Below are positions 45,233-57,012 of a stretch of DNA of 64,000 bases, one piece after another. Below the pieces are notes generated by a model, which had not been told where the DNA came from, made no database searches, and saw only the letters and a list, made by a program, of their open reading frames with translations. How positions within the stretch are numbered: the stretch's first letter is position 1; every line of letters begins with the position of its first letter. A program made the position numbers and the translations under genes. The stretch covers positions 108,203,510 to 108,267,509 of the forward strand of contig QVOM02000034.1 in NCBI GenBank assembly GCA_003586115.2. The letters are read 5' to 3'. Origin of the DNA: Salvator merianae (taxonomy: Eukaryota > Chordata > Lepidosauria > Squamata > Teiidae).

Positions 45233-45675
45233 TGAAGTTATTTTTCTTCCTTTTATAGTGTGTGATTAAGCTGTCTTCATGAAAGCAGGACAAATCCCTA
45301 GTCAATACATTACGCCACAAATTTCAGTCAGAAGCGAGATTAAATATCATGTAACTGAAAGAAGTTAAGGGTGCAGCTTGAAATATAACACACATATAGC
45401 TCTGTGCTAAACCTGCATATTCTATAAGAGATAGAAATATATAGTTACATATAACTCAAGCAGTAGCCAAGCAGCTCTTCGATCGGCTTGGCCAAGTCCA
45501 TAAAGCTATTGTAATGGGAAGTATAAATGCCTCTTCTAGAGCCTAGCTGCAAAATGAGCAGACTTTGAATATGTTAATAGTCTTGATTTATTATTTTATT
45601 TTATTTTTATTATGTATTACTCAAAAATGAACAGTGCATATCTGCTATTGGGACTAAAGAGGCAGACCTATATTA
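45233..45675. other. No gene recognised
   Basis: AT-rich anonymous DNA, with a TTTTATTT-rich patch near 45590-45612. Confidence 0.4.
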
Positions 45676-45679
45676 TATC

Positions 45680-46203
45680 CAAGGGTCTTTCTGCACTTAC
45701 TGAGTTTGATCTGGATCAGCCGATCCAAATCAAGAGATACCGTCCAATCTGGATCACAGACTGGTGCAATGGCGTCTGCACTGTGATAGCTGTTCCAGTC
45801 TAGTTGCCACACTGGCCCAGAAACTTGTGTGACCTTCAGAACTAGCCTTTGCGAGTTCTGACAGCCAGGAATGAAAGTTCCTGGCCTTAGAGACCCCAGG
45901 GAACCCATTTCAGTGGTGTGACTTTGTGTCACTGAAATGCCCCACTGGTAGACTGAAACATAGAGATAAGCACATTCAGCATGCCTTCCTAATCCAGATT
46001 ACCACCTACTAGTACAGTGATTGACCTGTCTAATCAGGCACAAGTAATCCAGCTCAGGAGCCTCCTGATCTGAATTACTCTCAGTCTGGTGCAGATGGGG
46101 TGTACTAGCAGGGTGCAGGACCTTTCTAGTTTGCACCAGCATGCAGACAAAAGAAGCCCTAAAGAGGGCAATGGCACTGACAGAAAGTGCAGAAAGGCCC
46201 TTA
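45680..46203. mobile_element. MITE family D, near-complete
   Basis: Starts 'aagggtctttctgcactta' and ends 'agtgcagaaaggccctta': clear inverted termini of about 18 bp. Interior: 'ctggatcagccgatcc', 'agaccccagggaacccattt', 'cactggtagactgaaac', 'gatctgaattactctcag'. It is the best-preserved family D copy here. No matching 8-bp flanks. Confidence 0.8.
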
Positions 46204-46417
46204 GACACCACTCCTATACATATAAAGAGAAATCTCTGTTAGAGCCCACAGGTCTTGTTTCTGAGGCAACGTCTGAGGTGCTTGTATCACAAAAAGTGTA
46301 AACTGGCAGGAGTTTGAGAAAAAAACTGCCAGATTTTGGAAAAAGCAGCAACACTCTTGCCCTTCCTTTCTATCTCACCTTTAGTCTTTCATGTATCTCA
46401 ACATGGTATACAAGGTG

Positions 46418-46550
46418 GTGGCCAAAGTAGTGCCCTTCAGATGTTCCTGAAATACAGCCCCATCATTCTTCATCCTTTGCCAGACTGGCTTGGTCTTATA
46501 GGTGTTGTGATTCAATGGCATTCTTGTGTCCCTCAATGTGGCTAGTCCCA
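46418..46550 (-). mobile_element. Repeat family H fragment, antisense
   Basis: 'gcccttcagatgttcctgaa' and 'tacagccccatcattcttca' match the common reptile phrase 'cttcagatgtttctggacta / caactcccatcatt'. Relative of 21.9-22.0 kb. Confidence 0.5.
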
Positions 46551-46684
46551 GCACAGATGTTCCCAGACAGACAAGATTTAGCCACCAACTTCACTTTGAC
46601 CTAATGGTTGTCAGAGATCAGGGCTACGTGGAAGTAGCAACAAGTGAGCAATGCACTGGAAGGCTACTTTCCATTCTAACTTTA

Positions 46685-47205
46685 TATCCAGATTAATGAG
46701 ATAATGTGGGGACCCTCATGCCCTCAGAACAGGCCCTGACATACATATATATTTGGGAGATGCAGAGTTTCTGGAGCATACATGAAGAAGAACTCCAAAT
46801 GGACCCAGTCTTAGAGGCCCTTTCCTCACCGGCCATTTTCCCAGCCCATGGAAGGGTCTGGGAGCCTTCCCTCCAAATGCTAGTATGGAACGGCACAAGT
46901 CCTGCCCCCCACTAACACACTCTGCACACAACAGATAAAGCAATAGGCCAAGACAGGGTGCCATTTTGGAGTCCTATCCCAATCTACCGATAAACCCCAA
47001 CAAAATGGTCTGCAAGTGGACCTCTGTCGGTGGACCAGACTATAAAGTGTGTGCAGAAAGTTCTATTACATGGTCCAGTATACCAACCTGGCCATTTTCC
47101 TGCTGTACACCTGGAAATGGAGTCAGAATTGCATCACTCCTAGATGTGCGGCCAAAATGGCCCCAGACAGACCAGACGTTAAACACCGGGAAGCGCTTTT
47201 GAAAA
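46685..47205. mobile_element. MITE family D relic
   Basis: 'gccattttggagtcctatcc', 'caatctaccgataaac' and 'ctaacacactctgcacac' are family D phrases. Several rearranged blocks; ends not resolved. Confidence 0.45.
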
Positions 47206-48285
47206 TGGTGGCCGAGGCTGAGCTGTTCCCAATGCTAGTGGTAATCCACTCATGCTAGTGGTAATCCAGTCCACCATGGGCTGCACTAGTAGTATGGGCC
47301 AGCACAGCATGGGATAGCCTACACTGTATGGAAACCATAGTTTCTTCTTAAAAGAACAAGACCTAAAAGGAGTTCCTGTTATATCTGAATGAGGCTGCAT
47401 GTACACATAGTTTTTTTTTAAAAAAAGCTTTAAATGTGAGTTAGAAGTGGTGGTTGCTATACCCTTGTTTTTCCATTTGAACTCTAATCCACGTTAAAGG
47501 CAAGAAAATATGCTTCCAAAGTCCATTAAAGGTGAATTAGTGGAGGGCTGAAAACACTAGTTGTCACATACTATCACCTCTAAGTTACTTTTGTGACACT
47601 TTTTTGTCTAGTGTGTGGACTTAGTCTAAGTTCCTCTAATTGCAATTTCTCCTGGAATTTCCAGACCTCTATAACTTGAACTTTCATATAACTTGCACAG
47701 AATGTTGGTTTTGTTAAGTAAATAGTCTGAGGGAAAAAAATACAAATGATATTCTATTGTTTTGCATTCCAGTTTCTCCAAAATCTGAGTCTGCAGAACC
47801 ATTCATAACAAGGAACAAAGCCCTATAAAAATAAAAATTGACTGCATATAATTGAATCAATTTTTGAAAATGTGGTGTTATGCTTGCATGTGTGTTAAAC
47901 TGAATTATTCGCAATGTAAATCAAATCATGAAAAGCACTTAGATGTAACTTGGATGTAACAAAAACAAAGGATGAATGTTATCTTTGATATTTCTCCAAA
48001 CTCAAGGCAGATCCAGATACAACGTCCAGCCTCTACAATGAGAGTTTTTGATGCTCAAGACTTGGTCTCCTGTGAATGAATGACCAACTTGCTCAGGTTT
48101 TAGCCTCTTTGACACTTGCCTGTCCACGGTTGGAATCATTGGGTGTGTAACAGCTAAGCCTGCTGGTTCTGAGTACGGAAAGATGTGGTCTGGAACAGAA
48201 CCATCTCCAGACCAGCCCCATGATGTCCTCAAAGTGCATGTAAGCTTCGAGGTCGGACTCAGCGGCCTATCCTCGGAGACTCTGG
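47206..48285. other. No gene recognised
   Basis: Anonymous AT-rich DNA. A 17-bp direct repeat, 'atgctagtggtaatcca', occurs at 47232 and 47253. Confidence 0.4.
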
Positions 48286-48585
48286 GGGACATGTTTTGGT
48301 GGTGGGCATTGGCACATCACTGAAATGCATCCCCTGGTAGTCCCAAACACAGGACGTGAGCCTGGACCAAGACCCATGCTGTTATGCTGGTAGACTCATT
48401 TAATCAATTCTACCAGTATTCCTGATCAGGGCCTCCCTCATCGGGATTCTGTTCCATCTAATGCAGACAGAGCATACCTGCAAGGTGCAGAGCCTCACAG
48501 ATCTGCATTAGCGTGCAGATTGGTGGGGCCCCGAAACCGACTACACAGTTTCTTATTAGAGAATTAAGGGCAGAAAGAGTCTTAA
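48286..48585. mobile_element. MITE family D fragment
   Basis: 'gggggacatgttttggtgg', 'cactgaaatgcatcccctgg', 'atgctggtagactcatttaa', 'aatgcagacagagcatacc' and the terminus 'gggcagaaagagtctta' fit family D. Confidence 0.6.
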
Positions 48586-49282
48586 AGGCAAGGCCACCAG
48601 TTAGTGTGCTCAACCTTTCCCCTTAGCATGATTGGATTTTTTGCTTGGATTTTTTGTCTTAAATTGGATCCTTGTTGGATCTTTGCATATTAGGAGGAAT
48701 GGAGGAGAACTCCAAATGAAATGGATTCAAGAATCCAGATTAATTAATACACAAAATAAAATCTGAAGCAATAGCAAGCAGATGAAGTGAAGACAAAGTT
48801 AGACTAAAATCAAAGAAAATGACAATTAAATCAAAACACTCCCTTCCCTTTTTTGGGGGGGGGTTGACTCTTCATAAACACAGAGACTCAAATAATTTAC
48901 TGGAGGTTGTGTGCAAATTAGTTACAAGGTTTCTAAACCTTCCTTACAGGCTTGGCAGGAAAACAAGAGCAGAAAAATGCACAGCCATAATAACCCTGTA
49001 AGGAAGGCTTAGAAACATTATAGTTACTTTGCCTCCAGAAAATTATTCAAGTCTCTGGTTTTCACTACTCAGAAAAACTCAGATACCAAGGTAAATGGAC
49101 TTTTGTATACATGGACCTTTGGATTTTTCTTAAAGTAAATAGATATATAAAAAAAACCCGAAGCCTGCTGTGCAAGGAAACAGGAAGAATACTTGTAGCT
49201 CACAGTACTGAACTACAGCAATCACATCTTCAGTATTCTTATTCTTTGCCTAATCATTCCACCCAGTTACTCTACAATACCA
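48586..49282. other. No gene recognised
   Basis: AT-rich. An inverted pair 'tttctaaaccttccttacag' (48930-48949) / 'gtaaggaaggcttagaaaca' (48997-49016) marks a possible small foldback element. Confidence 0.35.
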
Positions 49283-49283
49283 C

Positions 49284-49700
49284 AGGGACTTTTCACACTT
49301 TCGCCCTTAGAATGGGATAACTGTCCCATTCTAAGGTGGAACAGTCCCCATCGTGCAGCGGCCATCCGCACTGTGAGGGCTGAACATCCTGGAAACGGGT
49401 TTCCAGCATTCTCAGTGCAAATGCTTGGCCATCCGCCCTGACAGTGGTCACAGAAACGTCCAGCCACTGACATGATAACCAGGAAGGTAGCACAAGACTG
49501 TGCAGCTGCAGCTGCACTGTATCGCAGCCTGCAGCATTCACACCTAGAAGCAGGTGTGACAATAATTTTGTTGTCCACAGCTAATAGCAATTGGGAGTGT
49601 CTGCAGATGCTCCCAATTGCTAGGGACTCCACAAAATGCAGGTGCATTTCACTAGTGAGTGTCCGGATACTCACTAGCACTAATGTGTGAACAGGCCCAC
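49284..49700. mobile_element. MITE family B, uninterrupted relative
   Basis: Starts 'agggacttttcacactttc', has a hairpin 'cttagaatgggata'/'cccattctaag' inside the left end, and ends 'aatgtgtgaacaggccca'. It includes 'aattttgttgtccacagcta' (49562-49581), the intact form of the site occupied by element A1 in the copy at 4.7-6.3 kb. Confidence 0.75.
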
Positions 49701-50479
49701 TGAACTCTATTACACACAACAGGATTTTTCCTTGGCTCACTCAATCTCATCTCCAGCCATTATCATTCTAGACCCTCTCCCCTTCCCCTTCCCCTCCTCC
49801 CCAATATCTTCAGCAGCTTGCTTTTATCTCCCTTCAAGGAGGACAATTCCTTAATGGCTCCCAGCTGGAGTAATGGTCTCTCAGACTTGGATTTTGCCTG
49901 GGAGCAATCCTTAAGGACACCAAGCAGCATGCCTATGTCAATATAATGTGGAACATTATATAGTCATGCCTTAGTTTTCTGCAGCGCCATTGCCTGATGG
50001 AAATTATGGAGTCTGAATAGCTAGACCTAATGTCTAAGCTTTGTGTACCAGTTTGCTATACAGGTGAATCTTTAAGGGGGCAATGGAGATCACAGAGACC
50101 TGGGTGAAATGTTAATGGCCCAATACCTGACATCAGTGGAAGGAATTAATTAATACCTGGCTGAGGAATTCTAGTAGCTTTAGGGGTCTGGCTGTACCAA
50201 ATTGGCATTGATAGTTACTTGGCCTGAGATTAATAGCATACTAGTTATCCAAGCACATGGAAGTACAATTGCTTGCCATGTAGTAGAAATGTATTATTTA
50301 CTCAGGCCCTTAGTATTTGGTCTGGGGTCAAGCTATGCACATATATACTTCACATGTTGCTTCAATGCTGGAGGGAGAAATCTATGGGTCAACAGCAGGT
50401 ATTATTTTGCCATGTATTCAGTCATGTCTTATAAGTCTTATTGATCATGCCTGATAAGTACTGGAGTTACTCTGTTATA
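49701..50479. other. No gene recognised
   Basis: Anonymous sequence upstream of an LTR-like stretch. Could include internal retroelement sequence, but no protein motif is visible. Confidence 0.35.
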
Positions 50480-50850
50480 ATTTGTATTGACTATATTATT
50501 CCTACGTAAAGGTTCTTCAAAGGGAAGAGGTTGTTAAGCTGGCATGCCGGGGGCTGCAGGTTGGTGCTAAGAGCTATCTCAGTCAAGGTCATTAATCCTG
50601 GAAACCAGTTTGATTGCAGCTGGGACAGGGATGAGTAAAGGTCAGGATGATGTCACTGGGCAGTGCCTGTTCAAGGTGGGGGCCTGATGGGCAAAAGGTA
50701 TAACTTTCCTGTATATTGTATGGTATCTCACTTCTTGCTTTCCTTAATGTCACCAAGGTATGTTTCTGATTCTTCATTAAAGCTTAAATCCACAAATTGG
50801 TCATTTTTCTTGAGAGATTGAGTAGCTCACATAATGGGGCCCAACCCATC
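50480..50850 (+). mobile_element. Possible LTR
   Basis: Promoter-like 'aaggtataactttcc' (50695-50709), an ATTAAA-type signal (50777-50782) about 75 bp downstream, an end near 'gtagctcaca' (50832), and then 'taatggggcccaacccat'. The last phrase resembles a lysine-tRNA primer-binding site (TGGCGCCCAAC). No second LTR or duplication was found. Inference only. Confidence 0.3.
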
Positions 50851-51510
50851 ACAGTCCATTAGATGGAAACTGTGTGCATCCACAGCAGACTTAGATTCCT
50901 GACATATAAAGCATCCTTATGCACCTGGCATGCCAATAGAAAAGGTGCCCTGAGCGCATGTGCAAACTCAGACACCACGTCACACTATAAAGGTACAGTG
51001 GAATACAGTACAATATATATCACCCTATGCAAAACATTTAGGGACAATCTACACTGCAAAAATGATCTGTAAACTATGTCTGGTAAAGGCCAAAAATATG
51101 AGATGCAAAATATCATAGTTGTGTCCAAAAGCTCAAGTTACAAAATAAAGTCTAGACCCTTGCAGTACAACACAGAAGCCCTAACGGATAAAATGCCAAC
51201 GAATCATGAGAACATCTACTCCTGCATCTTTGAAGAGTTTTGCATATTCAAAATGGAGGACTTAATAGACCAAGTTACTGTCTATTTGGATTACTAATAA
51301 TAGAATGGTGAGCTGGAGTACTTCATTTTGAATACTTTGTTGACCCAATTATGTATATATGCTCACGGAGTTTTAAGTCATGACACCAAATAAATTTCTA
51401 TCAGTAAGGAAGAAATAAAATCCATGAATGGAATGCTATCAGAAGGTTAATATACATGTCTCAGAAACCATTCATCAACAAATTGGTTAATAACTATATT
51501 GCCCCTCTAT
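50851..51510. other. No gene recognised
   Basis: No gag-like or other protein motif follows the LTR-like stretch. Two modest plus-strand frames (50863-51072, 51076-51297) resemble nothing known to me. Confidence 0.35.
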
Positions 51511-52040
51511 TCCACTCGTGTGGTCACATGAAGGCCATGACCAAAAGTGATGTTGCAATCCCTTCTATACTCAGCAGTAACCTATGCTAGGAAGGGATCC
51601 AGGGTCTTGTGGGATAAAAGAAGCCCTGCCCCCTCCTAGCATACTTCATCTGCTCTGGATGAAGTGAGAGGCTAAGCTAAGTCACTAAAATGGCATCCTA
51701 TTCCAATCTATCAGTTGACTTTGATGAGGAGGACTACTAATGGTTTACTGAGTCTACACCAGAACAGCAGCCATGTGTAGAAAGCACACACACCACTTTT
51801 CTGATATACTGGGCCCCTATTTCAGTGGCACAACAGGAAATGCCACCGGAAGTGGGTGCACCTGTGAAAAGCGCCCACCCAGTATCTCCAACTTTACATT
51901 CCTGTCCTTTGAAGCTTTGAAGGATGGGCTGACCCAATGTGTACATCCATATCCTAGCACAAGGGCAACCAGTCCCAGTGTGGGATGGCTTACCTATCCC
52001 AGACCAAATTCACTATCTTGGGAGTAAGCACTATGTGAAC
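51511..52040. mobile_element. MITE family D
   Basis: 'atggcatcctattccaatc', 'tatcagttgactttgatgag', 'actgggcccctatttcagtg' and 'tgtgggatggcttacctatc' are family D phrases. Ends eroded. Confidence 0.5.
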
Positions 52041-52064
52041 TAAATCACCCTGCACTTTGGGGGG

Positions 52065-52258
52065 GGGGGGAAGTTCAATCAAACCAAGGGGGGTTCAAAC
52101 AAACCAAGCAAACCACAGCTAACCAAGGGTGGTTCACAGTGGTTTGAAGTGAATGTAAACCAAAGGTAGTTTGGAAAAAATAGTTCAAATTGAACACAGT
52201 GTATTTAGGTTTGATTTGAACCAAACCATTACATTTTAGTTCATGCACATCTGTAGTA
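52065..52258. mobile_element. MITE family E fragment
   Basis: Dense 'ggtttg'/'caaacc' inverted phrases and the right end 'agttcatgcacatctgta' match family E. The left end lies by a ten-base G run. Confidence 0.6.
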
Positions 52259-53455
52259 AACACCAATGTGTACAATAGGTCTTAGTTGTTAACATGACTA
52301 GAATTGCACTATTATTTTTCAGGTTTCCACCCCCGAAAAAAAATAGCCACTTAATCCTAGCTGTCACCCAAGAAATGTGCAAATCTATTCTGTAATGAAG
52401 ATAGACAATTGCTAGCAACAGATCAGCATATGATTAATATATACCACTGCTAGGTATTATGAATTCTAGTTGGGTCCCAACAGTGTTTTAAAAGAAAGAA
52501 AGAAAACTTCTAATTTTGTGGATTATACAGGGATGTGTGTCCAATGAAATATTTATCGTAGAACAATGTATTGTTAATGGTGTTGACTATACTTCACCCA
52601 GGTGCCAGGGAAATAAAAAATTAACCAATGCAGAATAGAAAATAGGTGTGATAAGTCCTAGGCAAGACTAGTTCCTGAGCATACAAAACAGATGAGTCCT
52701 TCAGGCTGTAATGCAGGAACAGCAGAGTGAAAAAGACACCACAGCTGAATTTTTGACAGGAGAACAAAACACAGAATCACTTTAAAGTCATGTAGCTGAG
52801 GAGCTGCATGCAAATGTAGGAAAGTTTAAATTAGTAATGTTGGAGATCTAGTTAAAATGGACAGTGTACACACTGTAGTAAGCTGTTTAGTGACAGCTAA
52901 CAAAAACAAAAGTAGCAGGTTCACACATTCAATTTGGTGAACTCCTATAAGGTTTGGTAATTATATGCAATTGAAAACATATACATTTTTCATTTTTTAA
53001 TAAATGAATATGTTATCTGCCGGTAGCATAATATCACTTTCTATGAAAAACAGTATATTTATGTTTCTAGCATTACATAGTTGGTGCGTGATACACACAA
53101 CTGCCCCCGTTGCAAAATGCTAATAAAACTAAAGCTTAGACTCCCAACCTAATTTAGTTAAGATAATACGCACTTGTTTTTTTTAAAAGGAAATACAGCA
53201 TCTTGCTTATTTATTAGACTACTCGGGGCAGCTGGCAACATGAAACAGACTTCCATGTATGTATCTCCATTTTGTTGATTTTATTATTTATTTCATGCCT
53301 CATCCAAAAGTGCATGTTTTGCAGTACTGGAGGAATACTTGGTTGTCATGACTACTAGCTGTCATCAGTGGCTGACACCCAGGAAGTGAACCCAGAAGCA
53401 CCATGAAGCACCTCGTAAATCACGCAGAGTCTCTAGAAATCTATGGTTTATTAAT
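52259..53455. other. No gene recognised
   Basis: AT-rich anonymous DNA without coding runs. Confidence 0.45.
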
Positions 53456-53585
53456 CTAATAAATAAACAGATAATTATCCCATTCTAAAGTGGAATAGAC
53501 CACACAGCACAGACACTATCCACATTGTGGGGTCCTAATTACTTACATGAAGCAGGCTACCAGCATTCACAGTAGGAAGGCAAAT
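53456..53585. mobile_element. MITE family B fragment
   Basis: 'ataattatcccattctaaag', 'tggaatagaccacacagcac' and 'gctaccagcattcacagta' match the central part of family B. Confidence 0.6.
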
Positions 53586-53779
53586 CAATTTCTAGGTGTC
53601 TCTAGTCAAACTTACTCTTAAAGGCAAGGTAAACAGTTCCTTAAGCCAGTTTGGCAACAACGCTACAGAGAACGGGTTTCAAGGGGTGAATGGGAAAGAA
53701 GGTAGAAAATCGAGGAAGACAAAGGGAATAGGTGTGAACCAAGCAGAGTAATTTTTAAGTAAGCTTCTGACTGGCTTCT

Positions 53780-54600
53780 TTCTGTACTTTAGTATGTAAA
53801 AGAAATCAGAGAGGGTGGCATCAACAACTGGGCTGCTCCTTGGCTTCGAAATGGTTCCAGGGAACGTGCCAATGGGAGAGCACTTTAAAGTGATGTCCAG
53901 AGCATTCCCAGCAGGGGATCAGCTAAAGTATTGGGCCTGGTACCATTTCACTGGGTCCCTGGAAATGGCCTCAGAAATTGAGCGATCCAGGCCAGGTCTG
54001 CCCTGCATATCACACGCCAAGGTGCCCGGTGTGGAAGCAGCCATTGAATTTAAACAAGAGATGCTTGGTTACTGTCCTGAAGGTTTCCAATAGCAGATTC
54101 AAGCTGCTCAGGCTAAAGTGTGGTGGCAGCCATTCACATTACAAGTGCTGGATTAGCCCTGTACCTAACCAGCAGTCCTCACAATGCGAAAGGCCTGCCC
54201 AGATCACCATTGCAAAGTTCAAACTGGCATCCAGTGCAGGTTCGGATGATGCCATGACAATCTGGATACTGCAAATGCCTGCACAGCCACAGTCACGCAA
54301 CCCATGCCGCCCCTCATCATGCAGCAGCCAGAAGAGCTCTGGATCCATATGCTCAGAAGCAGTCCAGCTACTGTTGGCCAGCCTGTGGACTATTACTGAG
54401 CTATCCTCAGCTGAATCGCTCTGGAGAGGTGTTAGTCAACTCCAGGTGAACTGTGGCTGTCTTTGCATGTGGACAGGGTTGACCAATAATCAGATAGGAG
54501 TTCTCCAGCTGGTATGTGCGAAACTGCCCTACGTAAACTCACAGCACTTTCCGATTCTCAAAAGCCTAAAACATCAACTGAAGTGCTGAGACCCTTTCAT
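53780..54600. mobile_element. Unclassified MITE-like region
   Basis: GC-richer segment with phrases recalling family B ('cattcacattacaagtgctg', 'gacaatctggatactgcaaat') and the end 'gaagtgctgagaccctttca'. It harbours the longest open frame in the window (203 codons, 53978-54589) and an overlapping 92-codon frame, neither resembling any family. The frames are best explained by composition. Confidence 0.4.
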
Positions 54601-54824
54601 GTAGCACAGGAAAACCACAGCATAGGGTGAAAGTAAACAGGGCTTCTGGCTTGATAGTGATTTCAGCAGATCTTTTGGTTTTTCCAAGGAGAGCAGCACC
54701 TTCCATGGCAGTTCTTCTTCTAAGGTGAAATATACAGAAACAGATCCAAAATAAAACAGATCTTAATTAGGATACTGAAGACCCAGTTTAGGTGCTGAAC
54801 TCCTAGATACAAATGGGCTAGGGA

Positions 54825-55400
54825 CTTTTCACACTGGACTCCTGCACACAAGCATGGGGACTCTGCTTGTCATTCCACACATGTGGGTGGCTAACACACC
54901 CACATAGCCTGAGATATTACAGGGCCTTTTAGCACTGACCCTGCCATGATCTTAACTAGTGTGTCTCGACCAGCCCCCACACTGATTCCAAAGCTCTCAA
55001 GCTTCAGAATCAACTTCTGAGAGCTCCCAAAGGCTAGGAATGAAAGCTCCAAGCTTCAGAGTCCCTGGGGAACCCATTCAGGTAGTGCATGTTAATGCAC
55101 TGCTAAAATGGGCTCTGGTAGATCAGAAAATGGAGGTGTGCTGTCTGCATGCCTCCATGTGCCAGACCAAGACCCACTGGTACATTGGTATTGAGGCCAG
55201 TATCAAGGTCTATCAGTGATCCAGATTACTGGAATGCCAGTATAGAGACCTGCCAGTGATCCAGATGAAGGGTCCCTTGATCTGAATCATGTTCTGTCCT
55301 GAGCAGATGGAATGAACCAGAAGTAGGTAGGATTTCACTGATCTGCACTTATGTGTGGAATGACTGGTGAAGCCCTGAAAAAGACCATGAGGGATCCTGT
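54825..55400. mobile_element. MITE family D
   Basis: Starts 'tagggacttttcacactg'. It contains 'aggaatgaaagctccaagc', 'tggggaacccattcaggtag', 'ctctggtagatcag' and 'gatccagattactgg', shared with 45.7 and 48.3 kb. Possibly two overlapping copies. Confidence 0.6.
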
Positions 55401-55920
55401 TCCATAACAAAGGTAAATGTGGACAAGCTCTTGGTTTCCTGGCCTGGTCATTTTGATCTCATCACTGCAAGCTTGTTGGGTTATGCTCCTATAATAAGTT
55501 ATTGAGTAAATCTGCTCTATGGTTATGCTGACTGTGTAAGTCAAGATAGCCTGCATTAAGTAGGCCCGTCAGCATATTGAATGAACACAGTCTTTCCAAA
55601 ACCTGTTCTTCTTTTACTGGTAGCCTAGGGCTAGTAGCTCGTGACTTTGGAAGCTCTCTTTTTCACTTAGTCAGGTAGCTGCCCTCTAACCAACAGAACT
55701 ACTAAGCAATTCAGAGTGGGGGGGGGGGCTTTAAGAACAATGTTGGAGCATCTCAGGTTACATTAGTCACTGACAAAACAGTGGCTCTCAGCATGCTATG
55801 GAAAAGGCTGGGCAAGCATAATTTTTATCTTGGCTCAACTCCTTCAAAACAGAGATTACAACTTCCTTTAAATCTTTGGAGGGCAAAACTACAACAGCAA
55901 ACCTCACTGGGAAACAGTTG
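55401..55920. other. No gene recognised
   Basis: Anonymous, with a ten-base G run at 55719-55728. Confidence 0.4.
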
Positions 55921-55924
55921 GTGA

Positions 55925-56265
55925 GATTGCTTCAGAGTGTTAAACATGTACCACAACAAAGAGGCTGAAAATGAGAATAAGAGGATTAAAGACAAATTGA
56001 CAGAAACAGAGGACAGAAATCATGGTATTAGTATTCACTTTCATGGGATGGAGGAATTACCTAATGAGAATTTGTGGGTCATATTTATGCAACAGCTGAA
56101 AGATATTTTACCAGACTTTGAACTCATCTCCAATGACTTAAGAATTACAAAGCAGTGTTAATTTCCCAAGAGACGTAGTAGTGGGGGTTGCTGTGTAGAT
56201 GTATATTGTAGAAAAATGAACTGACTGTGACTCTAATAATAATAATTATGATTTAATATTCACTG
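55925..56265 (+). mobile_element. L1-like ORF1 fragment
   Basis: Open frame 55937-56161 encodes a basic, coiled-coil-like start (NKRIKDKLTETEDRNHGISI), then FHGMEELPNENLW. This parallels the junction of coiled coil and RNA-recognition domain in L1 ORF1 proteins ('l.dlEnrsRrnNlri.Glpe'). Downstream, PRDVVV in another frame fits the 'pRdiiv.f' strand. No ORF2 follows. Confidence 0.6.
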
Positions 56266-56997
56266 ATAGTAAAAAGTGATGGCTTTCAGTATGATTTTAA
56301 GTATGAAACCTTTGCACAAAAAGAAAAGAATTGAACAAAACAGAATTTTTATACTAACATCATAGGAGGTTTCCTTTTTAATTAATACTACAGACACAAG
56401 GAAACAAGAGGTGAACAAAGTATTCAAAGGGTTAAAACAGGTTCTACTCACTATTACTGGAGAAAAAGGGGAAGGATGAGGAAATAGGTAACAAAAGGAT
56501 GAAGGAAGGAATATACCACAATAGAAATATGGAAGAGAATGTTGATCGAACAAGAAATACATGAAAGCATAATTACTCCATAATCTAAGGGGAAGATACT
56601 ACAATCATTACCTGCAGTCTAAAGGGAAGATACTACAATCATTTATATTGCCTGCCTCAAGATCAAGGAAATTTACACCTAATTATTTGCACCTAGTTAT
56701 TGTTCTTTTTTAAAACCCTCAGAACCATTTATTCATAACAAGAATGGGCTGACTGTGACTAACCTAGACTTACTTTCTTTTATTTATTGCCTTTCCCCCT
56801 TCTATACATCATTTTAAATAATATCAATAACTGATGAGACACTTCAATAAAATATGATTGTGACTCAAGTTTAATTCTGAATATTTTTCTGACTGAAAGG
56901 AAATCATTATAGCAATTCTTGTTTAATAGTTAGTCTTATGGAGAGCTTATTAATCAAAATATGAGTAAAAAAAAATAAAGTAACAGAAAACTATTTT
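56266..56997. other. No gene recognised
   Basis: AT-rich anonymous DNA. A 28-bp near-direct repeat ('aaggggaagatactacaatc') occurs at 56588 and 56620. Confidence 0.4.
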
Positions 56998-57012
56998 AAA
57001 GAAAGTTTGGCC

